Translations under genes and position numbers: made by a program
Assembly: GCA_009782015.1 (NCBI GenBank)
Contig: WQUP01000104.1
Span: forward strand, 1 to 5,320
Origin: Endomicrobiia bacterium
GTDB taxonomy: Bacteria; Elusimicrobiota; Endomicrobiia; Endomicrobiales; Endomicrobiaceae
Direction of reading: 5' to 3'
DNA: 5,320 bases
Part shown: positions 5,320-5,320 of the stretch, one piece after another
How positions within the stretch are numbered: position 1 is the stretch's first letter
How the letters are laid out: the number at the start of each line of letters is the position of its first letter
Notes under the pieces: model-generated
What the model saw: only the letters and a program-made list of their open reading frames with translations
Database searches by the model: none
Told to the model about the DNA's origin: nothing

Positions 5320-5320
5320 A

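Overview
The window holds four complete protein-coding genes and a noticeable load of short palindromic and heptameric repeats. Two of these repeats lie in frame inside mnmE, a conserved tRNA-modification gene. The GC content looks intermediate (low to mid 40s percent, judged by eye). The mixture of intergenic and intragenic GTCAT-type palindromes, a DUF4143-type ATPase and paired RDD membrane proteins suggests a Gram-negative-type bacterium with many small dispersed repeats. Elusimicrobiota/Endomicrobia or a similar lineage would fit, but this assignment is weak and rests on style rather than on a marker gene.

Layout: positions 1-209 carry no gene. They hold a 26-bp inverted pair of palindromic elements (5-77), a degenerate heptamer array (128-155) and a plausible promoter (146-175). 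Two paralogous RDD-domain membrane proteins follow on the + strand (GTG 210-1211 and ATG 1265-2422). They are separated by 53 bp that contain a perfect 11-bp hairpin element. Both have an N-terminal RDD domain, a further membrane helix and a C-terminal non-membrane domain ending in a similar ERII-S segment. They probably form an operon born of tandem duplication.

The second RDD gene converges on a minus-strand AAA-type ATPase with a DUF4143/nuclease-fold C-terminus (3661-2426), with only 3 bp between the two stop codons. The ATPase is transcribed divergently from mnmE across about 170 bp. That region carries a well-spaced minus-strand promoter and three 23-bp-period direct repeats beginning GGCGTTTTG.

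The last gene (3835-5319, +) is a complete 494-residue MnmE, longer than the usual 450-460 residues. The extra length is accounted for largely by repeat DNA translated as protein. One 20-bp palindrome lies in the tetrahydrofolate-binding N-domain. A 138-bp (46-codon) nested inverted repeat lies between the G4 (NKID) and G5 (SAK) motifs of the GTPase domain. The catalytic P-loop, DTAG and C-terminal CIGK are intact, so the gene looks functional. I see no tRNA, rRNA, CRISPR array, transposase gene or clear rho-independent terminator. The most interesting signal is the in-frame colonisation of mnmE by repeats that share a GTCAT edge with the intergenic elements.
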